NCBI GenBank assembly: GCA_020629715.1
Contig: JAHDCU010000005.1
Coordinates: 1 to 64,000, forward strand
Length of the DNA: 64,000 nt
Source of the DNA: Saprospiraceae bacterium
GTDB taxonomy: Bacteria > Bacteroidota > Bacteroidia > Chitinophagales > Saprospiraceae
Reading direction: 5' to 3'
Part shown: piece by piece, positions 43,152 to 51,029 of the stretch
How the letters are laid out: the number at the start of each line of letters is the position of its first letter
Numbering within the stretch: position 1 is the stretch's first letter
Translations under genes and position numbers: made by a program
Notes under the pieces: model-generated
Seen by the model: only the letters and a program-made list of their open reading frames with translations
What the model was told of the DNA's origin: nothing
Database searches by the model: none

Positions 43152-44615
43152 ATGGGAAAAGTAACAGGATTTAAGGAGTTTAAAAGATCTCTTCCAGAAA
43201 GAGAGGATGCAGCCGCTAGAATACAACACTTCAATGAATTTGATCGCGGTGAATCTGATGAGCATATTCAAAAACAATCTGCTCGTTGTATGGATTGTGG
43301 AGTTCCATTTTGTCATAATGGATGCCCATTAGGTAATGTCATACCTGACTTCAATGATGCCGTGTATAAGGAGGATTGGAAACAAGCTTACGAAATTTTG
43401 GATTCAACCAACAATTTTCCCGAATTCACAGGCAGGATATGCCCTGCACCATGTGAGGGTAGTTGCGTATTAGGTATTAATAATGACCCTGTAGCGATTG
43501 AGTATATTGAAAAAAGTATCATTGAAAAAGCATTTGAACAAGGATGGGTCAAAGCATATCAAAAACAAGCTACCCGAGACGAAAAAATAGCCATTGTTGG
43601 ATCAGGCCCAGCAGGATTAGCCGCGGCAGATCAACTGATAAAATTGGGTTATCAAGTCACAGTTTTTGAAAAAAATACAAGAATTGGTGGTCTATTGCGT
43701 TACGGAATTCCTGATTTCAAGTTGGAAAAATCTATAGTCGATCGTCGTGTAGCTCTACTTGAAGCATCGGGAGTCACTTTTAAATCCAATACAGAAATAG
43801 GCGTTGATATTCAGGTGGATACACTTAAGGCTGAATTTGATTCGATAATTCTGTGTTGTGGATCAACAATACCACGTGATCTCAATATCGAAGGTCGGTC
43901 ACTTAAAGGTGTCCATTTTGCCATGGATTACCTCGAACAAAATAATAAAATCCAAGCAGGAGATACGTTTCCTGAGGAACAAGTTATAAGCCCAAAGGGA
44001 GAAGATGTTGTAGTAATAGGAGGTGGTGATACGGGTTCTGATTGTATTGGTACTTCTAATCGGCTTGGTGCCACCTCCATTCTTCAAATAGAAATTTTAG
44101 GTAAACCTTCAAATCGTAGAAGTCACAAGGATGCATGGCCTTTATGGCCGATGACTTTAAAGACTTCGAGTTCTCACGAAGAAGGCTGCGATCGAGAGTG
44201 GGCAGTCATGACCAAACGGTTTATATCTGAAGATGGCAACTATTTATCTGGAATAGAGCTATGTGATATAGAGTGGAAGGAAGATCAAAACGGTAAATTC
44301 GTCATGCAAGAGTTGCCCGATACGACTAGAGTGATTCCATGTCAGAAGGTATTCTTAGCCATGGGATTTTTACATCCACAACAAGATTTGATACATTCTT
44401 TTGGACTAAAAGTCGATGACCGAAAGAATATCTATGCTCAAAATTATCAAACTTCAGATCCTCAGATCTTTGCTGCAGGAGATGCTCGACGAGGTCAATC
44501 ACTGGTTGTTTGGGCTATTGCTGAGGGTAGAGAAGTAGCGGCTGCCGTACATGCCAAATATTCAGATGTAGTACCTTCAAAAGTCAAATTTGAGCAAAAT
44601 TTATTAGCAGTCTAG
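43152..44615 (+). CDS. gltD: Glutamate synthase small subunit
   Basis: 487 residues. N-terminal Fe-S cysteines in ARCMDCGVPFCHNGCPLGN and GRICPAPCEGSCVLG; FAD site VGSGPAGLAAADQL; NADPH site VIGGGDTGSDCIGTS; C-terminal FAD segment FAAGDARRGQSLVVWAI. It supplies electrons from NAD(P)H to GltB. It starts one base after gltB and its last 12 bp overlap the end of the convergent methyltransferase gene. Confidence 0.96.
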   Translation: MGKVTGFKEFKRSLPEREDAAARIQHFNEFDRGESDEHIQKQSARCMDCGVPFCHNGCPLGNVIPDFNDAVYKEDWKQAYEILDSTNNFPEFTGRICPAPCEGSCVLGINNDPVAIEYIEKSIIEKAFEQGWVKAYQKQATRDEKIAIVGSGPAGLAAADQLIKLGYQVTVFEKNTRIGGLLRYGIPDFKLEKSIVDRRVALLEASGVTFKSNTEIGVDIQVDTLKAEFDSIILCCGSTIPRDLNIEGRSLKGVHFAMDYLEQNNKIQAGDTFPEEQVISPKGEDVVVIGGGDTGSDCIGTSNRLGATSILQIEILGKPSNRRSHKDAWPLWPMTLKTSSSHEEGCDREWAVMTKRFISEDGNYLSGIELCDIEWKEDQNGKFVMQELPDTTRVIPCQKVFLAMGFLHPQQDLIHSFGLKVDDRKNIYAQNYQTSDPQIFAAGDARRGQSLVVWAIAEGREVAAAVHAKYSDVVPSKVKFEQNLLAV

Positions 44616-45794
44616 TCGATAGAAAAAACTCTTGAGATATGCACCCTCTGGAAATCCAATTGGATGATCTATATCATGTTGGCTTTCTTTGATTAGGGTA
44701 TATTTTCTTCTAGAGAGTAGCAGTTCTGATTCGCATAAGAGCTTGAGATCTTCTTTTGAGATACGAGAAGAACAAGATGCCATGAGTAGTATTCCATTTT
44801 TTGCGATTAAAGCTATTCCAAATTTTAAGAGTCTAGTATAACTTTGCTTTGCTCTATGTACCTCCGCAGCGCTTTTGGCGAGTGCCGGTGGATCTATGAT
44901 GACGAGATCATAGGATGTTTTTTGATCTTTAAGTTGGGCAAGTATATTAAAAGCATCTCCACATAGAGTTTTGTGATTATTATATTCTCCGTTCAACGCA
45001 GCATTGCTTATGGCAAGTTGTAATGCCTGTTGGCTGATGTCAACACTAGTTACTTCCTTAGCACCACCGCATAATGCATGGACACTAAATCCACCGGCAT
45101 ACGAAAAAACATCAAGTATTGTTTTGCCACGGGCTAGTAGTCCGACTTCTTTTCTATTGGCCCTATGGTCGAGGAAATATCCAGTCTTATGCCCTTTCAA
45201 TACGTGAGCTTTGAATCGTAAGCCGTACTCTCTGAAGACTACTTCGTAATTATCAATTTTCCCAAATAATATAGTTCCTTCCTCAAGACTGCTATGTTTC
45301 ATTACATTTCTGCTTAGCCTTAGGATTGCAGTGCTAGCAATATTTTGGTTTTCGAGGGAGATACTTATCCAATCGAGATAAGGTTGCCATATCATCGAAT
45401 ATATTTTGACCACGGCCACTGTATCATATATATCTATGATCAGAGAGGGAAGACCATCGTTCTCTCCGAATACCAATCGGTAACTATTAGTATCGGTTGC
45501 TAAAAGCGGTTTTCGTATCTGATAAGCAGCATTGATTTTTCGTTGAATAAAAGCTTGATCAAAATTAGCTCGATCCCTGAATTGTAACATTTTGATCCTG
45601 ATTGGAGATTGTGGATCATACAATCCGAAGCCTAAAAATTGATTTTTTTTCTTACCAAATACGATTGCTAAATCACCTGCTGAAGCTTCTTTTGAAACTT
45701 GGGCGATACTGCTTTCAAATATCCAAGGATGTTCTGATTTGAGCGCTTTTTCACCTTTTTGAGTCAGTTTTATAGCAATTCGGTTGGGCATCAT
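44604..45794 (-). CDS. RlmI-like 23S rRNA (cytosine-5) methyltransferase
   Basis: 396 residues. An N-terminal PUA-like domain (KALKSEHPWIFESSI) is followed by the EEHL-like middle part and a Rossmann domain with ILDVFSYAGGFSVHAL, VTSVDISQQAL and the catalytic-type motif VIIDPPALAKS. RlmI acts on C1962 of 23S rRNA in Escherichia coli; this one is assigned by architecture. The gene converges with gltD, overlapping its 3' end by 12 bp. Its upstream region contains a predicted promoter and a tandem palindrome. Confidence 0.85.
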   Translation of the reverse strand: MMPNRIAIKLTQKGEKALKSEHPWIFESSIAQVSKEASAGDLAIVFGKKKNQFLGFGLYDPQSPIRIKMLQFRDRANFDQAFIQRKINAAYQIRKPLLATDTNSYRLVFGENDGLPSLIIDIYDTVAVVKIYSMIWQPYLDWISISLENQNIASTAILRLSRNVMKHSSLEEGTILFGKIDNYEVVFREYGLRFKAHVLKGHKTGYFLDHRANRKEVGLLARGKTILDVFSYAGGFSVHALCGGAKEVTSVDISQQALQLAISNAALNGEYNNHKTLCGDAFNILAQLKDQKTSYDLVIIDPPALAKSAAEVHRAKQSYTRLLKFGIALIAKNGILLMASCSSRISKEDLKLLCESELLLSRRKYTLIKESQHDIDHPIGFPEGAYLKSFFYRLDC

Positions 45795-45820
45795 AAATGG
45801 ATCTAATGATGTGCAAAGTA

Positions 45821-45853
45821 CAAAATTATCGTATCTAGAGGTGATAATTCAAA
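45821..45853 (-). promoter_or_regulatory. Probable promoter of the rlmI-like gene
   Basis: On the minus strand TTTG (45853-45850), then 21 nt, then TAATTTTG (45828-45821), close to TTTG-N19-TAnnTTTG, 27 nt upstream of the ATG. The spacer holds most of one palindrome copy. Confidence 0.45.
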
Positions 45854-45878
45854 TTATCGTATCTAGAGGCGATAATCT
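45823..45878. repeat. Tandem 28-bp repeat with internal palindromes
   Basis: Two adjoining copies (45823-45850 and 45851-45878) differ at only two positions. Each copy holds arms ATTATC...GATAAT; copy 2 extends to the perfect 7-bp pair ATTATCG/CGATAAT and copy 1 has one wobble pair. They overlap the predicted promoter of the minus-strand methyltransferase gene, so they may be operator sites; they also lie downstream of the comEA-like gene. Confidence 0.7.
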
Positions 45879-45897
45879 ATTTAAGAGAGTAGTGTTT

Positions 45898-46893
45898 TCA
45901 ATAATTTAAGTAAGCTTTTAATTTACTATCTGCTTTGATGACTCTCACTTTAAGTACATTTTCCCAATTTTCATAGTGGCCATGATTATCACGATACCTC
46001 ACTATTACCTTAGCTTGGTTGTACTTGATGTATGGGTGCTCTTTGAGCTCATCTAGGCTAGAGGTATTGATATTGATTTTTTTCACGTCTCCTTGGATGA
46101 TTGTATTTTCATATAGTTGTGTAAGGGTAGAATCTTGTAGACCCCATACTTCGGCAAGCTGGGTACTATCTACAAAGCCACCCAACTTATCTCTATACTT
46201 CAGAATACGTTTGGACAGTGCTGGTCCAATGCCATAAATGAGCTGTAGTTCTTCGGGTATAGTCTGATTAATGTCTATGTTAAGTGCTACTTTAGGATAT
46301 TTAATTTTAGCTTTTATGGCAAAGCTATCTTTTTGTATAATAGTAGAAACACTATCTATTTTAGTTTCTTTCTGGGGAATGGAAATAAATGGTTTTAGTT
46401 GATCTTGATGAGTAGAAGACAATCCATATATTTTTGCGATATCTTCACCTGAATCGAATCTTCCTCCTTTTGCTATAAAATTAGTCCATGTATTAGCTAC
46501 TCGAGATGGTATTCCTATTGCAATGAGTTCTTCTTTAGTGATTGTATTCGGATTGAATTGAGCATCCAAAGATAAGGCTGCAGGAAGTGATTTCTTTTTC
46601 TTTGATTGATTTGATGAGTAGTTCTTTTCAGAAGTGGCAAAAGATTGATTTATTGTGAATTTGGATTTTTTGCCTTTACGATTTTCATACTCTTTTTGTT
46701 TTACGTTTTGTATTGAATCTATTTCTGCCAATTTAGTCTCAAGTCGGCTGTAATCATGGAGTTCTACTTCTGGTGAGACTTGATTATAATAGAGATTAGA
46801 AGCGATCAGAATTGCGATAATAATCAGTAAGATGTAGATCCCATTGCGTTCGGTTCTGGTATAGTTAAAGTAGTCGTCTATAATATTTCTCAT
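45898..46893 (-). CDS. ComEA-like helix-hairpin-helix protein
   Basis: 331 residues. One N-terminal membrane anchor (about 19-38, YILLIIIAILIASNLYY), a Lys/Ser-rich linker, then HhH motifs: ITKEELIAIGIPSRVANTW, LIYGIGPALSKRILKYRDKLGGF and INTSSLDELKEHPYIKYNQAKVIVRYR, as in ComEA-type DNA-binding proteins. Its start overlaps the end of comEC by 4 bp, so the two form an operon for DNA uptake or a related function. Confidence 0.82.
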   Translation of the reverse strand: MRNIIDDYFNYTRTERNGIYILLIIIAILIASNLYYNQVSPEVELHDYSRLETKLAEIDSIQNVKQKEYENRKGKKSKFTINQSFATSEKNYSSNQSKKKKSLPAALSLDAQFNPNTITKEELIAIGIPSRVANTWTNFIAKGGRFDSGEDIAKIYGLSSTHQDQLKPFISIPQKETKIDSVSTIIQKDSFAIKAKIKYPKVALNIDINQTIPEELQLIYGIGPALSKRILKYRDKLGGFVDSTQLAEVWGLQDSTLTQLYENTIIQGDVKKININTSSLDELKEHPYIKYNQAKVIVRYRDNHGHYENWENVLKVRVIKADSKLKAYLNY

Positions 46894-48962
46894 GCATTCA
46901 GATTTATGATCACTGCTTGATCACCAGTAAATAAATAAGGAATTTCAGCCTCGTCGAGTAGTTGGCGTAGATTTTTACTCCACTTCGGATACATCTTGTT
47001 TGAAATGATAATTTGTCCAATATTTTTATCCTCTATAAGCCGTAGGAAGCTATCCGTGTATATGCTTCCGATGATCAGATAATCGATATTATTGAGGTAT
47101 CTCCACTCGTGATGGTTTTTGTCCGCAATGGCAATGGTCTGTTCACTGAAAGATATGACTCCGTTATTTTTATATACTTGATTTGAGTGGTGTATGCTAT
47201 CCAGTGGTGTGATTTCGCTGATCTTCTTGCTCAGCCTAAAATTAGCTCTAGCAAACTTGAGTAGTTTTTGATTTTCATCATTCGATGTGTATTCATAAGC
47301 ACTGTGTCCCTGTATAAAGTCTACAATGAGCTCGCGTTGTACATCATATACTATTATAAATTTTTGTCGATTGGTATTTACATTTCTGCTCAGGCTTATA
47401 CCCAGAAAAATGATCGTGGTACATAGAATTGGAAATATCCACCTTCTAGATTTGAAAGTTATCCAGCACATCATGGATGCAAGACCCAAGTATAAGATAT
47501 ACATTTGAGATTCGCTGAGCCATAGATCATTGAGACTACTATAAGGTAGTTTTTGTATACACTTGATAATACCTATAAATAAATCAAGTACCCGCTCTAA
47601 TAACCAAGCCGCCCAAGTAGTAAACGTTTCGGATATGGGAGAGAGAATCAATACTACCATACCCAGAGCAATGATTAAAAATGCCAAACTGATGGCAGCT
47701 ATTCCACTTATCCAGAATGAAGCGGCAAATTTGTGGAAGTAGTAAATAGTAACAGGAAATACCAATACTTGAGCTGCTATGGCTACGGTAAGTAAACCCC
47801 ATATTTGCTTGTCTAGCCAATACCTGGGCATGTACCACTTACTTATTTTAGGTTGAAAATAAAGGATGCTAAAGAGTGCCAAGTATGAAAACTGGAAGCT
47901 ACCCTGAAATAGTAAAAAAGGATTGTACAACAGTAGTATAATGGCTGAGCTTCCCAAGATATTATAAGCGTTCATCCGAGGATAGAAAATACTGCCAAGT
48001 GTAAAAAGACTAAACATCACTGAGGCCCTCAGTACTGCAGGTGCTGCACCAGTCAGTAGAGCAAACAGCCAAATACCTGCAATGGTAAAAATGGCCCTGA
48101 TCGCGTTAGACCATGTTCTTCTTTGAGGTAAGAAAAATAAACAATACAGCAAAATGATATTGACAATACCTACATGAAGGCCAGATACCGCAAGCACATG
48201 TACAGCTCCTGTATCCGTATAAGCGGTATATATTTCTTCACTTAGGTTGTTGCGATATCCAAGAAGCATTGCGGACGCAATAGCTCTATTATCCTCGTTT
48301 TTGATATATTTTTTGATGGTTTGGATGCAATACTGCCTGAGATTTGCGGTGAAATTTTTTAGATTATTTTCTGGTTCTTTGATAATACTCCAAGCATCTG
48401 ATCTCACGAATATTTGATATTCAATAGATTGATAATTCATATATCTCTGAAAATCGAAGGCTAAAGGATTTTGATTTTTCTGGATCCTAGATAATGCCCC
48501 ATGCATGAGCACTGTTTGACCTATTTTAAGTTCTGGAGCTAGGCTATCTTGCTTAAAGTAGGCGATTATATTCCCTGATTTTGGCTGCCAATGCAGGTTG
48601 GAATCCCTTTTTGCTAGGATTTTTACCTTGGCACGAGTACTTTTTCCAACTTTTGGCTCAGAGTCAATTGTCCCGACGAAGTAAAAATTATTTGAGTTGT
48701 TTTCATCAACATAATACCGATGAGACGAGGGTTTCTGAAGAATGAATAATACGATCCCTAAAGTGATAAGTAAAGTGTTGATTATTAGGTTTTTGTATCT
48801 AATCTTAAGAAGTATAACTCCCATGAATAAAATCGTACCTAATGCTAGGATTGGTGTTAACAAAACTGGGGTATAATTTGCTAGAATAATTCCGATGCAA
48901 AGCCATAAACAGATACGTATAGCTGGTACTTCTTTGAAATATGCACGATTTTTAACTAACAT
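46890..48962 (-). CDS. comEC: ComEC/Rec2-family DNA uptake channel protein
   Basis: 690 residues from ATG 48962 (MLVKNRAYFKEVPAI). N-terminal membrane helices, a DUF4131-like soluble domain with YFVGTIDSEPKVGKS, then the Competence domain with ASAMLLGYRNNLSEEIYTAYTDTGAVHVLAVSG (LLxG and H-x-A-V-S-G-hx-G motifs), about ten helices, and a C-terminal soluble part. That last part lacks the HxHxDH motif of the metallo-beta-lactamase domain found in many ComEC proteins. The frame extends upstream to 49058 without protein-like character. Moves single-stranded DNA through the inner membrane in natural competence. Confidence 0.85.
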   Translation of the reverse strand: MLVKNRAYFKEVPAIRICLWLCIGIILANYTPVLLTPILALGTILFMGVILLKIRYKNLIINTLLITLGIVLFILQKPSSHRYYVDENNSNNFYFVGTIDSEPKVGKSTRAKVKILAKRDSNLHWQPKSGNIIAYFKQDSLAPELKIGQTVLMHGALSRIQKNQNPLAFDFQRYMNYQSIEYQIFVRSDAWSIIKEPENNLKNFTANLRQYCIQTIKKYIKNEDNRAIASAMLLGYRNNLSEEIYTAYTDTGAVHVLAVSGLHVGIVNIILLYCLFFLPQRRTWSNAIRAIFTIAGIWLFALLTGAAPAVLRASVMFSLFTLGSIFYPRMNAYNILGSSAIILLLYNPFLLFQGSFQFSYLALFSILYFQPKISKWYMPRYWLDKQIWGLLTVAIAAQVLVFPVTIYYFHKFAASFWISGIAAISLAFLIIALGMVVLILSPISETFTTWAAWLLERVLDLFIGIIKCIQKLPYSSLNDLWLSESQMYILYLGLASMMCWITFKSRRWIFPILCTTIIFLGISLSRNVNTNRQKFIIVYDVQRELIVDFIQGHSAYEYTSNDENQKLLKFARANFRLSKKISEITPLDSIHHSNQVYKNNGVISFSEQTIAIADKNHHEWRYLNNIDYLIIGSIYTDSFLRLIEDKNIGQIIISNKMYPKWSKNLRQLLDEAEIPYLFTGDQAVIINLNA

Positions 48963-49151
48963 CCCTGTATCTTTTATCAGACTCTTACGTCCTAAAATTA
49001 ACTGCGATTTTACATAACTCTCATAACACTGATTGGTAAGATAACAGAAACTACCCAATTACCCGATATACTGACTTTATTTTTATTTTTATAAATCACT
49101 GATTTTGACTAAATTAACTAATATTACTTACATTAAAAACCAACTTCACTT

Positions 49152-49973
49152 ATGAGAAATATTCTTATTGTTCTCGTTGTGATCTTATGGATTATTGTCG
49201 GTGTTTGGTTTTATCAGATTTCTAAAAAGTGTTGTAATGACCAATCTTCGGTTGAAAAAACAGAAGAACAAATTGCACCTGTGGTAGAAGAAGCTGCAGA
49301 GATAACTGGTCCATTACTTTATAATTGGTCTGATAAGTCTCCAATATTTGGGGATGGCTGGAACGCGATGAAAAATGATCTGAGATCACGTGTAAACGAA
49401 AGTAATCACCTACTTATCACTGGATATTATGATTCAGATGAAACTAATGAAACCTCTTTTGATAACTTAGGTTTGGCAAGGGCGGATAGCCTACGAAGAT
49501 CTGAGTTTGCAGATGTACCTGAAGATCAAGTACGATTGGCGGCAGAACAAAGGACTGTTCAAGAATCTAATAGAAATGGACTTTACGAGTCTGCTAAGTT
49601 TGATGTACTTCGTCAGACTAAAAACATTAAACAAACTGCCAATAGTACTACCATCTACTTCCCTTATAATTCAGCAAAAGAATTGAATGCTGGAGATGTT
49701 AGACAATATCTTGATGAGGTAGCCGAACGAGTAAATTCATCCGGTGAACGCGTCAGACTTACAGGCCACACCGATAGTTACGGAGACAATAACTCTAATA
49801 TGGCCTTGGGCAGAAAACGTGCAGCTATCATCAGAGACTATCTTGTCGAAAAGGGAGTAAATAATGCTAAAATATTACTAAGCTCCAAGGGAGAAGAAAG
49901 CCCTATCGCTTCAAATGAAACCAAAGACGGTAGAGCGAAAAACCGTAGAACTGAATTACAAATCATCAAATAA
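49152..49973 (+). CDS. OmpA-family protein with N-terminal membrane anchor
   Basis: 273 residues. One membrane segment at the N-terminus (about 3-22, ILIVLVVILWIIVGVWFY), an acidic linker, a first degenerate OmpA-like half (LLITGYYDSDE...LGLARADSL), and a complete OmpA C-terminal domain (about 160-273): STTIYFPYNSAKEL, LTGHTDSYGDNNSNMALGRK RA and GRAKNRRTEL, which binds peptidoglycan. It overlaps nothing; the HHH gene starts 10 bp later, so they are cotranscribed. Confidence 0.82.
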   Translation: MRNILIVLVVILWIIVGVWFYQISKKCCNDQSSVEKTEEQIAPVVEEAAEITGPLLYNWSDKSPIFGDGWNAMKNDLRSRVNESNHLLITGYYDSDETNETSFDNLGLARADSLRRSEFADVPEDQVRLAAEQRTVQESNRNGLYESAKFDVLRQTKNIKQTANSTTIYFPYNSAKELNAGDVRQYLDEVAERVNSSGERVRLTGHTDSYGDNNSNMALGRKRAAIIRDYLVEKGVNNAKILLSSKGEESPIASNETKDGRAKNRRTELQIIK

Positions 49974-49983
49974 ACATAAACTA

Positions 49984-50943
49984 ATGATACTATCAATATT
50001 CAACGATATATGTAATTGCTGGTGGCTATATTGGCTACTACCATTTTTACTAGGATTACTTTTGGGCTGGTTAATCTGGGTGAGATACAGAAAGTATGTT
50101 TCTCTTTACGAAAATAGTCAGAGAGATCTCGATATGGCAAATACGAGAATCGCAGAGCTAGAAGCAGATCTTAAAAAATGTAGATCAGGAAAAGCTGACT
50201 ATGATAGTCAAATTGCCTTGCTCAAGGGACAATTAAGAGAATTTAAGAATAAGTCAGCTGCTTCTACTAGTAGTTCAGGATTTTCAGCTCAGACTCCGGT
50301 AGTAGCACCCAAGCCTGTCAGTAATCCTAGTTCCACAACAGGTATTGCTTCATCAAAGTTTGCAGCTTTAAAATCAGATAATCTACAAGTAGTAGAGGGT
50401 ATAGGTCCTAAAATGAATGAAGTCTTGAACAAACATGGAGTACATACATGGGCGGACTTAGCTTCAAAATCATCAGGCGATTTAAGAGGAATACTGGATA
50501 CTTATGGAGATCGATATAGAATCATTGACCCTATGACATGGTCAGCTCAAGCAAAACTTGCCGATGCTGGTAAATGGGACGACCTAATTGCCATGCAAAA
50601 ACAATTGGATACTGGCCGCGTAGGTACAGCAGGTCTTACCGACTCTAAAGTCGAAAAGATAATGATCAAGTTAAAAATCTTAAAAAGATGGAAGCAAGAT
50701 GATCTGAAAGCCGTAGAAGGAATAGGTCCTAAAATCGAAAGTCTTCTTCATGCTGATGGCATAAAAACATGGAAAGCATTATCTGAAACTTCAGTAGATA
50801 GACTTCAGTCTATACTTGATAAGGCTGGAAAAAGATATAAACTTGCAGAACCAGGTACTTGGCCACGTCAAGCAGCTATGGCGCATGAAGGCAAGTGGGA
50901 CGACCTAGAAGCCTATCAGGATAATCTAAATGGTGGAAAATAG
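49984..50943 (+). CDS. Membrane-anchored protein with two helix-hairpin-helix repeats
   Basis: 319 residues from ATG 49984. One membrane segment (about 15-35, WLLPFLLGLLLGWLIWV), a coiled-coil (RDLDMANTRIAELEADLKK), a Ser/Pro-rich linker, then two copies of an about 80-residue unit, each starting VEGIGPK (first near residue 139, second near 240) and ending TWxxQAxxAxxGKWDDL. The units resemble the HhH/L21-like domains of COG3743-type Bacteroidota proteins. Nucleic-acid or protein binding is possible but not shown. The frame extends back into the OmpA gene; ATG 49984 is preferred. Closed by a terminator. Confidence 0.75.
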   Translation: MILSIFNDICNCWWLYWLLPFLLGLLLGWLIWVRYRKYVSLYENSQRDLDMANTRIAELEADLKKCRSGKADYDSQIALLKGQLREFKNKSAASTSSSGFSAQTPVVAPKPVSNPSSTTGIASSKFAALKSDNLQVVEGIGPKMNEVLNKHGVHTWADLASKSSGDLRGILDTYGDRYRIIDPMTWSAQAKLADAGKWDDLIAMQKQLDTGRVGTAGLTDSKVEKIMIKLKILKRWKQDDLKAVEGIGPKIESLLHADGIKTWKALSETSVDRLQSILDKAGKRYKLAEPGTWPRQAAMAHEGKWDDLEAYQDNLNGGK

Positions 50944-50964
50944 TATATACTAATAAAGTCTTAC

Positions 50965-50994
50965 AAGCCTCGAATTTAGATTCGGGGCTTTTTT
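50965..50994 (+). terminator. Rho-independent terminator after the OmpA/HHH pair
   Basis: An 11-bp stem AAGCCTCGAAT/ATTCGGGGCTT (one T-G pair) with loop TTAG, followed by six T, 22 nt after the stop. Confidence 0.85.
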
Positions 50995-51029
50995 ATTACA
51001 TATTTATTACAGATTACACCAGTGGAAGA

